Shown in pieces: positions 58,258 to 64,000 of a stretch of 64,000 bases of DNA. The translations under genes were made by a program, and so were the position numbers. Below the pieces are notes generated by a model. The model was not told the origin of the DNA. It did no database searches and saw only the letters and a list, made by a program, of their open reading frames with translations. Each line of letters opens with the position of its first letter. Within the stretch, counting starts at the first letter, position 1. The DNA comes from Diploscapter coronatus (lineage: Eukaryota > Nematoda > Chromadorea > Rhabditida > Rhabditidae), in NCBI GenBank assembly GCA_964036155.1, contig OZ038423.1:21281249-21345248 (forward strand), in the 5' to 3' direction.

Positions 58258-59333
58258 TTAGAGCGTGAACCATTTGGACCGACACTTCTTGCAAGTAGGA
58301 CGGTGAATTTGGAATGGAAGAAGCAGGAGAAGCGGAGTGACAGCTAGGCCCCAGGGAAAGATAACGACTGACAAGGCGGCTATGAATAAAATTAGGCCGA
58401 TGATGCGGAGCCACCGAGTATGGCGTTCGGAGGTAAAGCGACGCTTCTGAAAGTAACAAGTTGTCAATGTTTTGATCCTCGAATTCTAATTCAAATTCAT
58501 GATCTTACAAGAAGACGAATTATTCAAAATGTTCGATTTAGAATTTCAAACAACGTTGGTTAGAAAAGTAATAAACTTTGATAAAATGAATTCTTACACA
58601 ACTTCGGCAACGAAGCAGCTTTCTTTCGAGCATCAGCGGCGTGCTTTCTTCCTTTTCGATTGATATCCGAACTTTTTTCTCCTTCTTTGTCTTCTCTTCC
58701 AGAAGTATTGAATTCGCTGCGTCGATTGTAGTTGCTGATGGTGACTTGTGGAAAGGTAGCTCTAAAATGAACCTGCTTGAACAAATCATGAGTCAAGAAA
58801 TCTTACGAGGATCGACTTTTGTTTGAACTTCGACAGGGATAAAATGATAGCTGAATGAGACAGAATGTTCCAGAATCGGCTTGACGTTGTCGTTTGCTGA
58901 AGCTAAATTATGAATGTTGAAATTGAGTTAGGAAATTACCATCTCTGGCAATTGGCTCATCAAATTTCGCAAGTTCGGGATAGATCTTCTCTGGGGTTTC
59001 TGGCTCAAAGACTTCTGGCAAAGGTTCATAGCAGAGCTTCTGTCGGCCTAATAATCGCAGCTTTTCTATCGTTGCACGAGCATGGAGCTAGAATAAAATT
59101 CATTAAAAAAATCGATCAGGCGTTTTTACTTGGGGATTGACTTCTTCCACAAAATTTCGTTCTTCGCCATCAGAAATCCAAAATCCTTCGCCGCCCGATG
59201 TTTTCCGAGATGAAGTGGTTGACATGTCATCATCGTACATGCTACAAACAAAGAAAATAATGATTCAATTGAAAAAATCTTACCGGAACGAAATTTTGGG
59301 CGACCTAGCAATTCGGAATGACGTTTTGTGCAT
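58258..59333 (-). CDS. LITAF-like protein: CxxC, hydrophobic hairpin, CxxC at the carboxy end
   Basis: Six exons, in transcript order: 59333-59284, 59241-59130, 59087-58940, 58902-58807, 58761-58598, 58446-58258; 252 residues. The first 180 residues are polar, serine- and glutamate-rich and not recognised. The end shows CRSC at 187-190, a long hydrophobic stretch (about 205-235) and CKKC at 242-245. LITAF (LPS-induced TNF factor) domains have this plan: two half zinc sites brought together by a membrane-inserted helix, on the cytosolic face of late endosomes and lysosomes. The fit is by pattern only; the usual HxCPxC form is not exact. The ATG follows a TTTTCAG acceptor by eight bases. All junctions are canonical GT-AG and frame-consistent. 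Confidence 0.7.
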
Positions 59334-62300
59334 CGATTGATCTGAAAAGAAAAACATAATTTTAAAGTCTATTTGATTTTTGCTGACAAGCAAATTTGCA
59401 ATGGAAAACGAAACACGAAACGAACTGATAATCTTTGAAAATTCGGGGCCTTTCGATTCACAATTCAGGTGTTTGGGTAATGCTGGGGGCAAATGCTTAT
59501 ATAGAGATGATAGATAAGTGATAAAATTGTATGTGTGCATAGGTAGGAGTTCATGATAAAGAGAAAGAGTACAAATGAAGAATGGGAAGGGTTAGAGAAT
59601 GGTAGCCAACAGGAGTAGAGATAAGAATTCATATGCACATGCCAAACAGCACTTTCTCTAGTACATTCTATCATACCCATTTTTACTCTCATATCGCTCG
59701 CATTCCACTTGTGAACTGACTTTCGATTTCTATTGCTATATGCGCTAGGTTTACATTTTGATGAAGATTCTTTAGATGCAAATATTTTCTTTATAAAAGT
59801 TTTTTTCAAGATTAATTACGAAACAATAGATGCAATGCAAATACGATATCAAGGAATCAAAATTCATAGAGATAAGCATATGGAAAATTATTATATCACA
59901 TGAGAAGTGTAAATATTTTGATAGATATTTCAACAATATATTTTAAATTCAGGAAATTCACCTGAAAATTCGTCGATATAAAACTTTCAGTTAAGGAAGA
60001 ACAAAATGACATCCAATTTTAACAGAATTTGATAAGAGGTTCTTAGTTATCAGTGAAATGAAATGGAGAAATGGGAAGATCATAAGCAAAACGAATACTT
60101 TTCACGAGTTTGATTAGGGTATCCCTGAAAATTTGGAGACGTTCTCTGGCATTGAATAGCACAAGAAATCAATGACAAACAAAAGAAAAGTTACTCTTGA
60201 TTTGCCAAAGAATAATCTGATAAATAACTATCTCACATGTAATTGTGCGACATTTCATTTTTTTAAAATCATTACCAATGATGTAATTTAGAATGAACAA
60301 AAATTGGAAAGATAGGATTAAAAAAATCAATTAGCCAAGCACAATATTCAAAATTCCATATGGTATAAAATTTCGTAAAAATCGCCATCTTTATATCAAA
60401 CTATTGAACAAAAGATTTTCGCTATAAGAAAGGTAAGAGCAATTGTCTGAAGATTAACTTTGAAAAGGTCATTGTTGATAAAGAAACTCATTTGATGACT
60501 GGTAAAGGTACTTATTCCGGACTAAAATAGACATATTTTGGTACGAAACGGGTGCTGTCCTAAAACATTCCTTAGTTGCTTAGGTCGAATAGATAATGCC
60601 GATTGAAAAGACAGGAGCAAACAAAGATACATCTAATTTGAAGGACAACTTCAGTCGAATCTTTATTAGCGATGTGCATTCTCCAAGCAGTACCACTAAT
60701 GGATTCTTCTCGCATGTGGCTCTCACTATACACTATAAATTTGAAGTACCAAGGCTAGAGACTATAACATACAATTGAATATCGCATATGCTATGTAAAT
60801 AATACTATCGCTCAATGTGTACAATACCTTATCAAAATATCGTTTCTCCGGAAATGGAAGTAGTAAATCAAAATTTACAGTATCAAAAGTCTGAAAGATA
60901 AAAGATCTTCATGTCTTCGTGGATAAAATTCTAACCTAACTACTCGAAATAATATTGATCTGAAAATTCGTGTAAATTAGAAATGTCAGATAATCCAAAT
61001 CTTGAATAGCACATTTCATTCTTCAATCAAAAAATCGCTAGAAAATGACAATACTAAATTGAACATTAGAGTTTGTAATACACTCTAGTTACAGTGGATA
61101 AATGTTGTACGCTTTTTATCTTTTATTTTCCCTTTAATTCTCGCAGTTTTACTCCTTTTTCGCGTTAATTGGCTAATTAACTTGCTATTAATTATAGTCG
61201 AATTAACTCCCATTCATTCACCACTACTGCTCCCAACAATTTTCACAAAAATTTAGCACTATTGCATTCATTTTTTGCTTTCTTTTGTAAAATCGAATTT
61301 CATTATTTTCGCATATTAGAATCCAAAATCTTGTAAGGCTTATGAAAATATGAATAGACAGGTCAAAAGTTTTGACCTTCCTACCACTTCAATTGAGTCC
61401 ATTGATTTAATCCCAATTTCAAATTGAAGTTACTACAGTCCTGCAGCAGGTTATAATTCTCGTTGAAGACCCTTTTCTTTCCCTCGGAATATCGACTATT
61501 CGAAATAATAGGCAGGTGTTTCTATGGTCGAAACGTCTCTCATACGATCTGTAATTGAAAATTCCCGTTGTGCAAATTAGCTGCCGTTCTTTTTGCATTG
61601 TGGCCTTCAACTCTTCCCCTCCCTCCTTCCTTTCATCGTCCATTTCCCCCTCTCCATCATCCGCTTTCTTCTCTTTCCATTCTCGGCCTTTCCAGCAATC
61701 GATACTTCTTCTTTTGGTGTTGTTAGGGCAAACGCCTGGTCTTCAGCCTTTAGGTTTTATTCGAGATGCTAGCCGAACAGCCCCAGGCCATCCCAACCTT
61801 TTTTCAGCCATTTTCCATTCTCATTCGTAGCCTCAACCCAAATTTCCCATTATTCCAATCGCATACCCTTTCTGCACGAGATTTTTCGATGTTTTCATGG
61901 AATGAAAATACCTAACGCTAAATGGGATAGGATAGGTGTCTTCTAGATTTGTTGAAATTAGTATAGTTTGGTCGAAAATTTTCTATGTCAAACTTAGATT
62001 GCTAAATTTTCATATGATCTATCATGATCTTTTCTATGCGCACGGAAAATTCTAACTCTTCGATAATGTTATGAAAGCTTTGTACGCTCCGTAGCTAATT
62101 TTGGAACATTTTTCTAGGGTTCTAAACTATCATACTCCTTATGAAATCATTAAAAATTCACTTACTAAAATATGTACAGTTCGTGACGATTTCAATATCC
62201 ACTCTTCGTCATTCGTCGATTTCTTAACATCGCCGTTGCGTTTCCCACAGTGAGAATGTTTGATGGTTGATGGGATTAGATCTGAATTTGATTGTTGATT

Positions 62301-63721
62301 GTTTGTGCAGTGCTGGTGAGGATATTCAAGGCCATCCCCTCTTTCTCTGCCCTCTCCTTAATTTATCCTCTCTTATCCATTATCTCTCTGCCTCAAGCAC
62401 TTGAGTGGAATCTTCATCTTCAGCTGCTGGTGACTAATCGATATTTCGCAACTCTTCCCCCCTTTCCTCAATCAAGACTCTTTTCTTCTTCATGTAATTC
62501 GAACTCTTCTACACACTACGTCAGCCTACTCCACGCCACTTTTTCTTCGGGTTTTTAAGGCGAATTGCAGAAGTTTCCCAACTTTTTTCCTTGTGAAATT
62601 TACGATTTTCGCACTTTCTGTCAAACCATATTTTATACGAGGTTTTATGCACGTTTTATAGCGGCTTTTAGGTTGATTCATAGAAGAATTATTGACACCT
62701 TTTTGGTGACTCCATTAGAAAGAGAACCTTCTTTTGCGTTTAGAAAATTAAAGATTTTAATCTATTTGCTATCCATGAACAGCAATTTTGTTCTTATTTT
62801 AATTCTCGAAATTTCATTCTTTTTCATATTTGCATACAATGATCTAGCAATCAATTTTTAGCTCTGAAAATCTATTTTGATCGCTTTATGTGTGAGAAGT
62901 TATTTTCCATTGATTCGTTCGAGTGAATGCGACATTTGTGCCTGTGTTCCTCGATTCTCCCACAATTCATCCACACATTCTCATTTGCTCATTCGTTCGT
63001 TCTCATTGCCCTCGGCCCTGTTCCCTGTCTTCCTGCAGACCATCTGGATCTATCACTTCCCTCTCATTTTTCTTTCCATTTCTACTCCGGTTTGCGCCAG
63101 AAATAATAATTGCACTCTAGCAGATAGCCAATGGATAATCGATAATAGCTTCTCTTTCAAAATTTATGATATGCTGTCTAAAACGTGTGTATTTTTGAAT
63201 ATGTACTTCATTTATAGAAGACTGCTTAAAAATGTAATTTGTTTGATAAACCAATCATAAGACTTTGTTAGCCAATTATTCATAAATAATTTTTTTTATT
63301 TCTAAATCGTCATAGAAATTGAAAACCTTTTGAACTCGCAAAGATATTTATTTAGAAGATACGCGCTTTCTGAATATAATAACCTTTCATTTGCATGACT
63401 AACATTTTGTTTATTTTCTTTCGCGCTCTTTTCTTTCTCCATTGTTATTCATTCCTCTTTTTTGCCACTTATCGATTTGCGTCTTTCCTCGTACACGCTT
63501 ATTTACGTTCACGTTTTTATTCTGTGCTCTTGAAAATCCTTTATGCCTCAGAGATTTCGCAAGGGTCTCTATCATTTTGTAAATATGAAAATCTAATTTT
63601 ATCTGTTTCAGTAGGTCTGTGTTTCGATCGATTGGTTGATGTAGTGGTGGATTCGTGATTTTGCCACCTTTCGATCGCGTTGACGGACTAGCAGAAGGAC
63701 AGAAGACAGTAGGACTGCACA
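59334..63721 (+). other. 4.4 kb gene-free region upstream of the last gene
   Basis: No conserved coding sequence was recognised. Plus-strand pyrimidine-rich stretches occur at about 61580-61720, 62330-62510, 62940-63090 and 63410-63500. A TGTTTCAG acceptor ends near 63611, followed by a probable 5' untranslated exon of about 110 bases leading to the ATG at 63722. Confidence 0.45.
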
Positions 63722-64000
63722 ATGGCGTCTACCTCGTGGGAGGACAGCGATCCTAGCACCGCACCGGGACCTTTGGGATGTAAGCAAACGCCTTTATAAA
63801 CTCGGAAATATTGCATTCATTAGACTTTTGCATCGGACTTTTATTAGTTTTGATCATATTCTCCTGTTCCCCTGTGATAGAATCAGAAATTTGCGTTCAA
63901 ATCGCCAAATTTTGACATTCATTTCGATTCCCAATATTTCCAAATCATCTTCCTGCTACTCTTACTCAAATAAGCCATTTAATCCAGGGCTGAGCAAAAT
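63722..64000 (+). CDS. truncated gene, first exon and start of the second
   Basis: Exon 1 (63722-63779) reads MASTSWEDSDP and ends GPLG in phase 1 at a GTAAGC donor. The next exon probably begins at 63988 after an AATCCAG acceptor and continues WLSK before the window ends. The acidic, small-residue start is typical of many cytosolic proteins and I do not recognise the family. The rest of the gene lies beyond 64000. Confidence 0.6.

Noticed and set aside
61419..61830. Open frames on both strands around 61.6 kb
   Set aside because: They arise from a pyrimidine-rich block; there are no splice signals or recognisable motifs.

Overview
The window is nuclear DNA from a nematode, most likely a chromadorean. 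Protein-coding genes are split by many short introns with U-rich TTTCAG acceptors. Most start codons lie a few to about 30 bases after such an acceptor, as expected for spliced-leader trans-splicing. The clearest taxonomic marker is a two-domain galectin that matches Caenorhabditis LEC-1 closely and rebuilds to the same 279 residues. No rRNA, tRNA or CRISPR array was found.

Layout. 361-4343 (+): a membrane protein with two RING-CH-like zinc modules and two membrane segments; one intron holds a non-autonomous LTR-type element with identical terminal repeats. 5719-9306 (+): DNAJC11. 13330-14624 (+): BRI3-like membrane protein. 15486-18411 (+): SKP2-type F-box/LRR protein. 19444-20955 (-): cyclophilin with a palindromic element in intron 1. 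20956-27975: a 7 kb gene-free divergent spacer. 27976-32104 (+): galectin lec-1, with a likely alternative first exon at 30171. 33784-40568 (+): FUS/EWS/TAF15-family RNA-binding protein (fust-1) ending in a PY nuclear localisation signal. 41720-46354: an unresolved stretch with exon-like pieces on both strands. 46861-56362 (+): mitochondrial DNA polymerase gamma, 27 exons, with a complete MADF-domain gene (48759-50095, same strand) nested in intron 4. 58258-59333 (-): LITAF-like zinc/membrane protein. 63722 onward (+): first exon of a truncated gene.

The genes are housekeeping and regulatory and do not form an operon or a common pathway. Two are mitochondrial (DNAJC11, POLG), two concern ubiquitin (RING-CH, SKP2), two are CxxC-membrane-CxxC proteins (BRI3-like, LITAF-like).

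The most notable signals are: repeated need for GC-AG introns in conserved genes (DNAJC11, SKP2 twice, lec-1 twice, fust-1, POLG), where reading frame and, in several cases, homologous length exclude the GT alternative; the nested MADF gene; frame-neutral RGG exons in fust-1; an apparent in-frame stop at one POLG splice junction; and at least eight small inverted-repeat elements of several families. Exon coordinates were worked out by hand from reading frame, splice consensus and remembered homologues; no database search was run.
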